Counted from the first letter of the stretch, positions 19,745 through 27,238 are shown. The stretch: DNA of 64,000 bases from Sulfurimonas sp. (GCF_029027585.1 NZ_CP093397.1:434001-498000); one strand, 5' to 3'. Notes: generated by a model not told the origin, from the sequence alone. Program-made: numbers and translations.

Positions 19745-20390
19745 TTAGATCTTAAATCAAGTTTATAGATTTTATTTTCTTTGTTTTGATTGATTATTTG
19801 TTTAATAATCTTGGTAAGATTAAAAAGTTTATTTAAAGAGAGGATTGTGCCAACTTCCGTATGACTTAAATAATAATCTTTATTATTTATACCAAACCAA
19901 AGTCCTCTGTCACTACTATAGTTCATTAGTTCTATATTGTAATTTTTAGTAGATGTTATTATTTCTATATTGATAATTATTTGTCCAAAATTATCATCTG
20001 TTGGTTCTTGAACGACAGTGAATCTATAATTACTTTTAAAATCTTTTTTTAGTTGTAAACAATAGTCTTTAAAATATTCATAATCTTTAAATTTTGTATC
20101 ATCTGCAACATCAAGATTATTAAGATCAACCAACATTGATTTATAATTTTGTTTTAAATCACAAGAAAGTGAAGTTAAATATGTTTTTATATTTTGTTCA
20201 ACAAACGCATCTACAGTTTCAAACTTTACAAGATTATTTTTTAAAGTTCTGATTCTTGATTCTTCCATTGCTTCAGCAAACCAGCTATTATCTTTTTGAA
20301 TACTCATTTTAGTCCCTTTATAATACATTTCATTACAATTCACTCTTTTAAAGGGATTTTTGGTATCCTAAAAGATTAAATTGTAAGAAT

Positions 20391-20425
20391 ATGTATAAAT
20401 ATCAACGATATGTATAATTATACAT
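20391..20425. promoter_or_regulatory. Candidate operator/promoter between divergent genes
   Basis: A perfect 16-bp palindrome ATGTATAATTATACAT lies at 20410-20425, and its left half ATGTATAA recurs at 20391, 19 bp away (about two helical turns). The palindrome contains TATAAT, a good -10 hexamer for the rightward repressor gene at 20462. This layout suggests autorepression by the CI-like protein and control of the leftward operon. Binding is inferred. Confidence 0.6.
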
Positions 20426-20461
20426 GAATCATTGAGTTATGTCAAGGATAATAAATAAATC

Positions 20462-20893
20462 ATGGAATTAAATCAACAAATCATTAGCTATAGTGTGAGA
20501 TTAAAAAGTGCTTTAGAAGCGAAAAACTTAAAACAAAAAGATTTAGTCAAAAAATATGATTATTTATCAACTAGCTTAATGTCAAAATTTTTAAATAATC
20601 AAAAGACTATTACAGATATTTTTTCAAAATTATGTTCAGATGAAAATATAAATATTCATTGGATAGCAACAGGTCATGGCGATATGTTTGTTCAGGACTG
20701 TAATGGCGTAAATGTAACTAATCATAGTGGTAATGTTGCCGTAAACGGGACAATTACCATAAACACAAAAGACTACGCAGATAATGATGAAATCAAAGAA
20801 ATATTAGATTTACTCAAATATGCCAGTAAGCCACTACTTGATAAATTTGTAGAAAAATTGCAAAAAGTCAAACAAGATACAGAAGAATTTTAA
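20462..20893 (+). CDS. CI-like phage-type repressor
   Basis: 143 residues. Residues 10-65 have a Cro/CI-like helix-turn-helix pattern: LKSALEAKNLKQKDLVKKY, LMSKFLNNQKTI, then IHWIATGHGDMF, a phrase common after the HTH of phage repressors. A middle segment (NVTNHSGNVAVNGTITI) is beta-like, and a C-terminal helical part (EILDLLKYASKPLLDKF) may oligomerise. There is no LexA-type Ser-Lys protease domain. It diverges from the leftward element operon across a palindromic operator, as expected for the element's master regulator. Confidence 0.75.
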   Translation: MELNQQIISYSVRLKSALEAKNLKQKDLVKKYDYLSTSLMSKFLNNQKTITDIFSKLCSDENINIHWIATGHGDMFVQDCNGVNVTNHSGNVAVNGTITINTKDYADNDEIKEILDLLKYASKPLLDKFVEKLQKVKQDTEEF

Positions 20894-20896
20894 GTA

Positions 20897-21211
20897 ATGT
20901 CAGTAGTATCTATCTTTTTTATTGCAATTATTATACTGGTATATGTTTTAACTAAACGACACAAAAAGAGCCAGAGCTCAAACATACAAGAATCAGAAGA
21001 TTTTTTTCAAAACATCCTTAACTCAGAACCTGATCATATAATTGCACCGGAACATATATATACAAATAGAGAAGAATGGGAGGCTGATGAAAAAATCATG
21101 GCAGACTATCAAGAAGAATTATTTAGACAAGAATATGGGTTAGATAACGAATATGAAGATCTTGATGATTTTTTAAAATCACAAGATGAAGAGTTAAAAA
21201 AGAGTGAGTAA
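20897..21211 (+). CDS. Small single-pass membrane protein, function unknown
   Basis: 104 residues: one N-terminal membrane segment (3-19) followed by KRHKKSQ and a strongly acidic cytoplasmic tail rich in Glu and Asp. It starts 3 bp after the repressor stop, so the two form an operon. No family recognised. Confidence 0.6.
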   Translation: MSVVSIFFIAIIILVYVLTKRHKKSQSSNIQESEDFFQNILNSEPDHIIAPEHIYTNREEWEADEKIMADYQEELFRQEYGLDNEYEDLDDFLKSQDEELKKSE

Positions 21212-21233
21212 CATACCCTCTTCCTTTTTTAAC
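21193..21233. terminator. Possible bidirectional terminator
   Basis: GTTAAAAAAG and CTTTTTTAAC form a 10-bp inverted repeat around a 21-base loop, between the ends of two convergent genes. The stem is AT-rich and the loop long, so the call is weak. Confidence 0.35.
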
Positions 21234-21776
21234 TAATAAGAGATCATATAAATTAAAACAATTTACTGTGAATCCATCCTTTACCACTTAAAATCAATAC
21301 ATCTTTTTTAACTTTCTGCTCTGGAGCTTTCTTTAACCAAACTGGCAAATCAGAAATTGTATATTTGTATTTTACAGTACTAACTTCTTGACCCATTAGC
21401 TCAGATGGAACTGTAAAGTTTATTATTTCAGCTACTTTCACTTTACCTACACAAACTCTACCATTTTTATAAAATGCTTTAGCAGCATCTGTTATATCAT
21501 AAACTAGTGCATCTTTATATTCTTTCCTGCTTTTTTCTTTTATAAAGAATTTACTAGCTTGTGTTTCTATCTTAGTAGTTTTTGATTTTAAAAGCCCTGT
21601 ATTTTCATACTCTTTCATATTTCGTGCATTTAAAAAAGCTTCTTTTGGAAAACCTTTTCCAATATTAAAACAGTTTAACTTCTGTTTACTACTAGAAAGA
21701 TACTGATTTATAGCTTTTGTAAAATTTTCATTGTTCGCTTCTTTGAGATTAGAAGAACAACCATAAAAAATTGTTA

Positions 21777-23123
21777 TATAATGGTTCCCTTTTCAAGACC
21801 AGTAAAACAAGTTTTCTTATTTTACCTCTTTACGATACCAGTGGTAACAGTTTTGCTCCTTTAGGATCTAAATTATTGACAGCTTTATAATAAACTTCAT
21901 TTGGAGTTTTATATCCAATCGCCGAATGTAATCTTTTTTTGTTGTAAGAGTTCATATATATTTTTATTGCTCGATTGAGAGATTTTATATTCTTATATTC
22001 ATTCAGATAAATTTCTTCATACTTAATACTTCGCCAGAATCTTTCGATGCAAATATTATCAGTAGCTCTACCTTTTCCATCCATTGAAATTTTAATGTTG
22101 TGTTTTTTGAGAATATCAACATGAACTTTTGAAGTATATTGACTTCCCTGGTCTGTGTTAAATATCTCTGGTTTAGGATAAAATGCGAGTGCTTCATTTA
22201 ACACACTTTTAACTAAGGAAATATCCATTGTGTTAGAAAGTTTCCATGAGAGTATTTTTTTACTATGCCAATCTATTATTGCGGCTAAATATACAAAGCC
22301 TTTTTCCAGTTTGATATAAGTAATATCTGTACTCCAGACTTGATTAGTTTTTTCAATTACAACACGTCCAGCATAATCTCTAAAATCTTTTAGGAGATAT
22401 GGATACTTATAATGTTCTTTGTTTGCTGTAGTGGTCTTAGGCTTAGGATACAAGGCTTCTATACCCATATACTTCATAGCTTTCTTAACGAACTTTTTCC
22501 CTATGCTATACCCATCTCTTAAAAGTTGAGCATGAATTCTTCTACTTCCATATGATGGAAAGTCTGAATATATATTATTTATAGCATCTAATATTTTCAA
22601 GTCTTTACCTCTACTAAACGGTTTAGTTGGAGTATAGTACAAACTCGACTTACTTACCTGTAGCAATTGACACTGCTTATTCTGTGATAATTTATGCTTA
22701 GCATCAAGTAGAGTTTTTCTCTCTTTAGATGAGGCCAAGCTTTTTAGCTTTTCCACAAGAAAATCCTTCTCAACAATTGTCTCTCCAAGTTTTTTTGCAA
22801 TTGCATCTTTTTCATATTTAAGAGTATCAATTTCATCTTTGTATTCTTTTACAACAGTACTTTTATCAAATGCTAATGACATATTCTCAAGAAACTGTTT
22901 TTTCCAATTTCTTAAACTTAGAGGTAGGACTTCATATCCACTAGCTATTTCATTAACAGTTTTTTCACCCTCTAAAACTTCCAGTACTACTTTTGCTTTA
23001 AAATTTGCACTATAACTTTTTCTTTTTGCACTCATATTTAATTCCTATATTCTCTATTTCAATTTTATCATTTTTGAAATAAGAAAACAAATTTTACTGG
23101 TTCAGTTTTAGGGGTTCATTATA
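21777..23123 (-). mobile_element. IS3-family insertion sequence, copy 2
   Basis: 1347 bp, inverted relative to copy 1 and the same sequence except for three homopolymer runs, each one base shorter here. Both ends begin with TATAATG. Flanking + strand bases are TTA on both sides (21774-21776 and 23124-23126), a 3-bp target duplication. It lies in the same orientation as the lipoprotein gene it interrupts. Confidence 0.93.
21830..23035 (-). CDS. IS3-family DDE transposase, intact single ORF
   Basis: 401 residues in one frame. An N-terminal helix-turn-helix (about 1-55, FKAKVVLEVLEGEKTVNEIA), a leucine-zipper-like helix (60-105), an HTH_21 segment (FPSYGSRRIHAQLLRDG) and an rve integrase core. 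The DDE residues lie in WSTDITYI, FNTDQGSQYTS and IERFWRSIKYEE. Most IS3 elements use two overlapping ORFs joined by -1 frameshifting at a poly-A run; here orfA and orfB are fused. Start chosen at MSAKRKSYS, with AGGAA upstream. Confidence 0.93.
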   Translation of the reverse strand: MSAKRKSYSANFKAKVVLEVLEGEKTVNEIASGYEVLPLSLRNWKKQFLENMSLAFDKSTVVKEYKDEIDTLKYEKDAIAKKLGETIVEKDFLVEKLKSLASSKERKTLLDAKHKLSQNKQCQLLQVSKSSLYYTPTKPFSRGKDLKILDAINNIYSDFPSYGSRRIHAQLLRDGYSIGKKFVKKAMKYMGIEALYPKPKTTTANKEHYKYPYLLKDFRDYAGRVVIEKTNQVWSTDITYIKLEKGFVYLAAIIDWHSKKILSWKLSNTMDISLVKSVLNEALAFYPKPEIFNTDQGSQYTSKVHVDILKKHNIKISMDGKGRATDNICIERFWRSIKYEEIYLNEYKNIKSLNRAIKIYMNSYNKKRLHSAIGYKTPNEVYYKAVNNLDPKGAKLLPLVS

Positions 23124-23167
23124 TTAATGCCAATACGGATAATATTAAACTTATTTTTTTCATTTTA

Positions 23168-23458
23168 TTACTTCTTTATTTTATAATAATATTGTCTTTG
23201 ACTATTGGTTATTTCACAAAAAGTTCTATTGTCAAGCATTAAAATCTGATCATATTTATTATGTTTAAAAATTGTATATTTAAAGCTGTCTGCTACTGGT
23301 TCAATCTTTATATTACCAATCCTACTTATATTTACAAAACCTCCACATACTAATGTACAACCCATATTAGAACAATCTATTGCTATTCCTTTTTTGTCGT
23401 CATTCGCTAATACTGAAGTTGCCATAACAAGCAACCCAACTAATATTATTTTTTTCAT
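23168..23458 (-). CDS. Small secreted protein, function unknown
   Basis: 96 residues with a clean signal peptide (MKKIILVGLLVMATSVLA, then NDDKK). The mature part has four Cys (CSNMGC, CGG, FCEI) that could form two disulfides. It ends 4 bp before the start of the interrupted lipoprotein gene, so both are probably one operon and both act in the envelope. No family recognised. Confidence 0.65.
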   Translation of the reverse strand: MKKIILVGLLVMATSVLANDDKKGIAIDCSNMGCTLVCGGFVNISRIGNIKIEPVADSFKYTIFKHNKYDQILMLDNRTFCEITNSQRQYYYKIKK

Positions 23459-23590
23459 GTTATTCCTTTTATAATTATTTCAACACTATACTTTAATTTT
23501 ATATAATAAGCTAATTGACAATTATTATAAATTTATGTGGAATTTCAATTGTACAAACAAATGTTAATAAGTTTTAGTTGATAAGTAGTT

Positions 23591-23681
23591 GCAGAAAGTT
23601 TAGGTAACTAACCTCCTACTTCCTGCATTGTTTTTATTAGCTAATAAAAACGAGTAAGCTTTGATAAGCTGCGTAAGCAGC
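23591..23681. other. Cluster of three hairpins in an intergenic region
   Basis: Three structures follow one another: an interrupted hairpin at 23591-23626 (arms GCAGAAAGT and ACTTCCTGC), a perfect 22-bp palindrome GTTTTTATTAGCTAATAAAAAC at 23630-23651, and a short stem GCTGC-GTAA-GCAGC at 23668-23681. No ORF covers them. They could be a terminator set, a replication or transfer origin, or part of a non-coding RNA. The remaining bases of 23459-23779 show nothing else I can name. Confidence 0.5.
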
Positions 23682-23779
23682 CAACAAGTGCTTTAGGACT
23701 AAAAATATTTTAGCGCAAATAATTAAAAATATTATCACTTTAAAATCCACCTTAGTGTTGGATTTGTTCACATCATAGC

Positions 23780-23894
23780 CGTTGCATAGCCTACATTTCC
23801 ACACCTGAAAGATGCAGTATTATCGGTGAAGACACTCTTTAACTTCTGTGTTCGGAATGGAAACAGGTGTATTTAGCATCCCTAAAATACAGGC
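23780..23894 (-). rRNA. 5S rRNA-like sequence, probably a degenerate relic
   Basis: Read on the minus strand, the core contains CACCTGTTTCCATTCCGAAC, ACAGAAGTTAA, CGATAATACTGCAT and GGTGTGGAAATGTAGG. These match the order and spacing of the conserved 5S rRNA helices and loops. The terminal stem expected between the 5' GCCTG end and the 3' end is not formed, so it is probably not functional. No 16S or 23S lies nearby. It is followed upstream by a hairpin terminator and sits inside the integrated element. Confidence 0.65.
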
Positions 23895-23940
23895 AAAAAA
23901 AAAGCCCTCCTACTAATAAAAGTAAGAGAGCTTATTTTTT
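23895..23940 (-). terminator. Rho-independent terminator
   Basis: An 11-bp stem (AGCTCTCTTAC with GTAGGAGGGCT, two G-U pairs), an 8-base loop and a run of nine T on the minus strand. It would end leftward transcripts from the integrase gene. A T-rich run on the other side could make it work in both directions. The bases 23941-24171 up to the integrase stop hold no gene that I can see. Confidence 0.75.
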
Positions 23941-24171
23941 CTAATGTGAAGTTTTAGGTAGTTAAGCTAAAACAAGTGTTCATAATTAATAAGTTGCGCT
24001 AATTAATAATCCTATTTGAAATTGGATTAGAACGTATATATGGACACAAATAAGTATCCATGCGATGATTATAACATGTTTTTGTGACTATATCCCAAAT
24101 ATATTGTGTTTTTACCAATATTTAAACAAGTTATTTGTGAATAATCTCTTTTAATTAACTACTAACTGTTC

Positions 24172-25260
24172 TTATTTCAAATAATCAAATATTAAATTAA
24201 GACCTTTTGATATAGTGTCTACTCTCACATCACTATACCGCTCTTCTACCATTTTAGTAGTTGAATGTCCTAAGATTGCTGCTGCAACATTTGAACTAAG
24301 TCCCAACTCATTTATAGTTGTGTTCCCTATTAAATGTCTTATATCATGTATGCGAAATGATTTAGTAATTTTTGCTTCTTTTTTTATCCTTACCCATGCT
24401 TTTCTAATATCTTTAAACTTAGTTCCAGTTACTGGAGACTTAAAAATATATTCACTTTTATCATCTATGTTTAAAAGAATCTCAAATAAAATATCTGTAA
24501 TCGGATGTTTTTTATTTTTCTTTGCTTTATTTATCTTTGCCGGTATTTCATAAACTCTATTATTTAAATCTATATAATCCCACTTAAGATTTAAAATCTC
24601 TGATTTTCGATGTCCATGAAGTAAAAAAGCAAATATACCTCTATATACTAACTCATTAAAATTTAAAATTGTAGAAAAGAGCTTTTTTGCTTCATCATTT
24701 GTAAGCGTATATTCAACGGTGTTATCAAACTTTGGAAGTTCTACATGATTAGAAGCATTAAAATTTATATATTTCATTCTAATAGCATAGTTCAATATTG
24801 CTTTTATTATATTATTTAAATGTTTTGCAGTTTGAGGAGCATAACCATTTTTTAACATTTCATTTATAATTTTTTGGATTTCACCTGGAACAATATTATT
24901 TATTAGCTTATTACCTATTTTATTTTTTATATGCTTTTTAAAGTAGTACTCTTTCGTTTCTATTGTTGCCGGAGTTTGCACTTGTTTAACTGATTCTATA
25001 TATTCATCAAAAAGTTTTTCAAATGTATAGATTTTTTTAATCTCTTGAGAGTCTTGATTTTTATATTTAGCTCTAAGAGTTTCTTTATTTATAAATGCCA
25101 TTCTGGCATTTGTCTTATAATCGTCGTTACTATAACCTACTGTTCTTTTATATTGATCTTTACCTATTTTAAATGAGCCTACAAATACAGTTCCTTTAAT
25201 TGGATGCTTGTATGTATAGATTCCTTTATGTTGTGTTGCGGTTAACTTTGGAAAAGCCAT
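24172..25260 (-). CDS. int: Tyrosine recombinase/integrase
   Basis: 362 residues. An N-terminal arm-type domain, a SAM-like core-binding domain (about 75-165) and the C-terminal catalytic domain. Catalytic residues are visible: Arg in HGHRKSEILNLKW, the HDIRH box, LGHST and the Tyr in EERYSDV. It cuts and joins the element at its tRNA attachment site, which lies about 150 bp upstream of its start. Terminator at 23895-23940 downstream. The gene is intact. Confidence 0.95.
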   Translation of the reverse strand: MAFPKLTATQHKGIYTYKHPIKGTVFVGSFKIGKDQYKRTVGYSNDDYKTNARMAFINKETLRAKYKNQDSQEIKKIYTFEKLFDEYIESVKQVQTPATIETKEYYFKKHIKNKIGNKLINNIVPGEIQKIINEMLKNGYAPQTAKHLNNIIKAILNYAIRMKYINFNASNHVELPKFDNTVEYTLTNDEAKKLFSTILNFNELVYRGIFAFLLHGHRKSEILNLKWDYIDLNNRVYEIPAKINKAKKNKKHPITDILFEILLNIDDKSEYIFKSPVTGTKFKDIRKAWVRIKKEAKITKSFRIHDIRHLIGNTTINELGLSSNVAAAILGHSTTKMVEERYSDVRVDTISKGLNLIFDYLK

Positions 25261-25271
25261 TTAAATCCTTG

Positions 25272-25293
25272 GGTCATACTTTAGGTCATACTT
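25272..25293 (+). repeat. Tandem GGTCATACTT repeats upstream of int
   Basis: GGTCATACTT occurs at 25272-25281 and 25284-25293 (12-bp period), and a third time at 25480-25489 on the other side of the attachment core. Short direct repeats flanking a core are typical arm-type integrase binding sites. They lie just upstream of the int start and could also autoregulate it. Role inferred. Confidence 0.55.
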
Positions 25294-25408
25294 AATATTG
25301 TAAAGATATGTAATTATATTCGGAATATTACCGCATACAAACTTAACAATCAGGCTCAATGTCGTGAAATAGCCCCTCTGTATCAATTTGTATATTTAGA
25401 CCTTCTAT

Positions 25409-25453
25409 CTCATAAGCCGGGGGTCGGGGGTTCGAGTCCCCCCTCTGACACCA
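25409..25453 (+). other. Attachment site: 3' half of tRNA(CAU), attR
   Basis: The sequence starts at an anticodon loop CTCATAA (anticodon CAT) and continues as anticodon-stem half GCCGG, variable loop, T-stem GGGGG, T-loop TTCGAGT, CCCCC, acceptor strand CTCTGAC, A and CCA. The matching 5' half (acceptor GTCAGAG, D-arm) is absent upstream; the bases before 25409 do not pair. This is a truncated tRNA copy left by integration. The intact tRNA-Met-type gene should be at the other end of the element, left of the window. Confidence 0.88.
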
Positions 25454-25504
25454 TCTTATTAAGATACTTTAACTTTGTAGGTCATACTTTTTCATATTAA
25501 CCTC

Positions 25505-25590
25505 AAGTAGTAACTACACAATTACCCCATAACTTTTTAACCAACCAATCATTAATTTTTCAATTACTAAGTAGTAACTATACAGTTACC
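25505..25590 (+). repeat. Repeated AAGTAGTAACTA motif beyond the att site
   Basis: AAGTAGTAACTAcACAaTTACC (25505-25526) and AAGTAGTAACTAtACAgTTACC (25569-25590) are near-identical and 64 bp apart; AGTAACTACAC recurs at 25618-25628. The second copy contains the inverted repeat GTAACT/AGTTAC. The 25454-25678 stretch has no gene. Possibly further integrase sites or a regulatory cluster. Confidence 0.45.
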
Positions 25591-25678
25591 AGTCAAATAT
25601 TCATTAATAATCCACCAGTAACTACACTCATGACAAATTGGCGTAAGACTATCTCCAAATGCCAATATCATACTAGCC

Positions 25679-26011
25679 TCATTTAATAAATTTTCTTATT
25701 CTCTCAAAGTATAATTCAATCCCTTCAAACCCATGATTACCACCCTCCTCTGCTATAAGAGTTGCATCTCTAAATTTATCTATCGCTTCTTGTGTATTTA
25801 ATAGTTCGTCGCCTTTTTGAACAAGAAGCATAAACTTACTTTTATTGATACCCTCTTGTATATAATTTTCTAACATATTGATATGATTTATATTACAAGT
25901 AAAACTACTATTATCATAAAAACTTGGTGCATTACCCATATAATTTTTAAGAGTTTTATATGAAAATATCGAGGAATTTAACAATACTGTTTTTAAAATG
26001 TAAATAATCAT
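25679..26011 (-). pseudogene. YqiA/YcfP-type esterase, 5' part missing
   Basis: 110 residues matching the C-terminal two thirds of the YqiA alpha/beta-hydrolase family, with LLVQKGDELLNTQEAIDKF and EEGGNHGFEG carrying the catalytic Asp and His region. The N-terminal strand with the HG oxyanion motif and the GSSLGG nucleophile elbow are absent. Upstream DNA at once becomes the radical SAM gene, so the missing 80 or so codons are not in another frame. Expected full length is about 180-190 residues. It is probably dead. Confidence 0.75.
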
Positions 26012-26013
26012 AT

Positions 26014-26892
26014 CTAAAATCCTCTAAACTTATTAGGTACAAATGCATCTTGCCCTATTTCTAATGCTAAATCTAGTTCTTCTACTAATCTACTTTTATC
26101 TTTTGGTAAGTTTCCTGCTAGATGCAAGGCATTAGATGCATGATTGGAGCGGAAGATTATTTTATTAGTTGGGTTTAAAAGTTCTAAAAACTTTTTTTGT
26201 TCTTGAAGTAGCTGTGCATCAGTAGGCATCTCAAAGTCACTAAAGTGTTTGTAAAAATTTTCTTTTGAGTCTTCTTCAAGCCCTAGTTGTAGAGTTGCTA
26301 AGTAGTTTACCCTTGTAGAGTTTATAACCAAAGCACTCTGACTGATATGTTCATTTGAATACTTTGTTCCACCCATACCAAGTATAATCGTTGCAGATAT
26401 TTTGAGTCCTGCATCTGAGGCTTTATTTAGTGACTCAATAATCTCATTTTGCGTTACACCTTTTGTTATCTTCTTTAGAACTATATCACTACCCGTTTCT
26501 ACTCCGTAGTAGATAAGATTTAAGCCATTTTCTCTTAAGTGTTTTAATTCTTGACTTGATTTGTTTAGTATATTTTGTGCAGATGCGTAGAGGGAGATGC
26601 GTCCTAGTTTTATAAATGCTTGTTTTAAGTAAGAGAGTAGCTTTAAAAGATACTCAGTATCAAGGGTAAGAGCATCTCCATCAGCTAAAAAAACTCTTCT
26701 TGCATCTGGATATGAGTTGGCAAGAGTATCTATATCTTTAAAAACATCTTCAATTACTCTTACTTCAAAACTTTTTGTTTTATACATAGAACAAAATGAA
26801 CAGTTATTGTAACTACATCCGTAAGTCACTCGAATGATTATATTGTTTGCTTCTGCTGGTGGTCTAAAGAGTGGGTAGTTATATTCTATCAT
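26014..26892 (-). CDS. Radical SAM protein
   Basis: 292 residues. The [4Fe-4S] motif is GCSYNNCSFCSMYK near residue 29 (Cx4Cx2C spacing, as in a subgroup with CSYNxCxFC). FLADGDALTL and the following glycine-rich repeats fit the radical SAM barrel. A tail like that of B12-independent radical SAM enzymes follows. Substrate unknown. It ends 2 bp before the truncated esterase frame. Confidence 0.85.
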   Translation of the reverse strand: MIEYNYPLFRPPAEANNIIIRVTYGCSYNNCSFCSMYKTKSFEVRVIEDVFKDIDTLANSYPDARRVFLADGDALTLDTEYLLKLLSYLKQAFIKLGRISLYASAQNILNKSSQELKHLRENGLNLIYYGVETGSDIVLKKITKGVTQNEIIESLNKASDAGLKISATIILGMGGTKYSNEHISQSALVINSTRVNYLATLQLGLEEDSKENFYKHFSDFEMPTDAQLLQEQKKFLELLNPTNKIIFRSNHASNALHLAGNLPKDKSRLVEELDLALEIGQDAFVPNKFRGF

Positions 26893-26944
26893 TATCTTTT
26901 TATTTGAATTATATCAGAACTATCTATAAAGGGTATAATCTGAT

Positions 26945-27238
26945 ATGGATTATGAATTTGAAGAGGACATAGAACCAACTTGGCTAGTAAAACAAAGAGA
27001 AGACGCTCTTCTTGCAGAAAAAGCATATTCTAAAAATGAAAAGATTGTTTATAAAACAGGCGATCAAGTTGGTAACTTCTTATTTGTAAGATATAACAAG
27101 TTTAAAAATAGAGCTACATTTGAGTGTCAAGAATGTGGAAGAAAATTTCCTTATAATATCTACTCAATTAAAAATAAAAAACGATGTAAATGGTATAAAT
27201 TTCATAATAAAAAGTTTAAGCTAAATAATAAACATTAA
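26945..27238 (+). CDS. Small zinc-finger-like protein
   Basis: 97 residues, basic at the C-terminus. CQECGRKF and a later single Cys (RCKW) suggest a partial zinc site. No known family. It runs convergently with the CopD-like gene, overlapping its end by 18 bp. Confidence 0.6.
   Translation: MDYEFEEDIEPTWLVKQREDALLAEKAYSKNEKIVYKTGDQVGNFLFVRYNKFKNRATFECQECGRKFPYNIYSIKNKKRCKWYKFHNKKFKLNNKH

Larger units (their letters stand above)
17823..20307 (-). pseudogene. Element gene split by IS copy 1
   Basis: The right part runs from ATG 20307 (AAAGGGA 6 bp upstream; a longer frame starts at 20343) to the IS edge at 19745. The left part resumes at 18394 and ends at 17823. With the IS and one 4-bp duplication removed, the reading frame joins as LDLRSN-AKKFLLSKQPKELI and stays open, giving about 380 residues. 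The product has no membrane span and no motif I recognise. An internal ATG at 18278 could give a 151-residue C-terminal fragment. The gene is the first of the leftward block and diverges from the repressor gene at 20462. Confidence 0.8.
21253..23163 (-). pseudogene. Lipoprotein gene split by IS copy 2
   Basis: The ATG at 23163 begins MKKISLILSVLAL and then meets the IS at 23123. Beyond the other IS edge (21776) the frame continues as TIFYGCSSNLKEANN. Removing the IS and one TAA duplication rejoins them exactly, giving a lipoprotein of about 187 residues with lipobox-like FYGC, ending at 21253. The 121-residue remnant (21618-21253) is the mature C-terminal part. The start lies 4 bp after the stop of the upstream secreted-protein gene. 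I do not recognise the family; an exclusion or envelope role is possible. Confidence 0.85.

Noticed and set aside
19630-20343. A 237-residue ORF ending in MVPFFKTSKTSF and GSKLLTAL
   Set aside because: The last 35 or so codons read through the IS end in a wrong frame. The true gene ends at 17823 after IS removal.
18395-23123. Composite transposon made by two inverted IS copies around the repressor genes
   Set aside because: Each copy has its own target duplication (TTAG, TAA) and each splits a different gene that rejoins across that copy alone. They are independent insertions.
23941-24170. Remnant of 23S rRNA next to the 5S-like piece
   Set aside because: A few TTAGCTTAACTACC-like words resemble 23S 3' ends, but no extended match could be read.
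25310-25453. A complete tRNA gene
   Set aside because: Only the anticodon loop, variable loop, T-arm and acceptor 3' strand are present; no 5' acceptor or D-arm precedes them.
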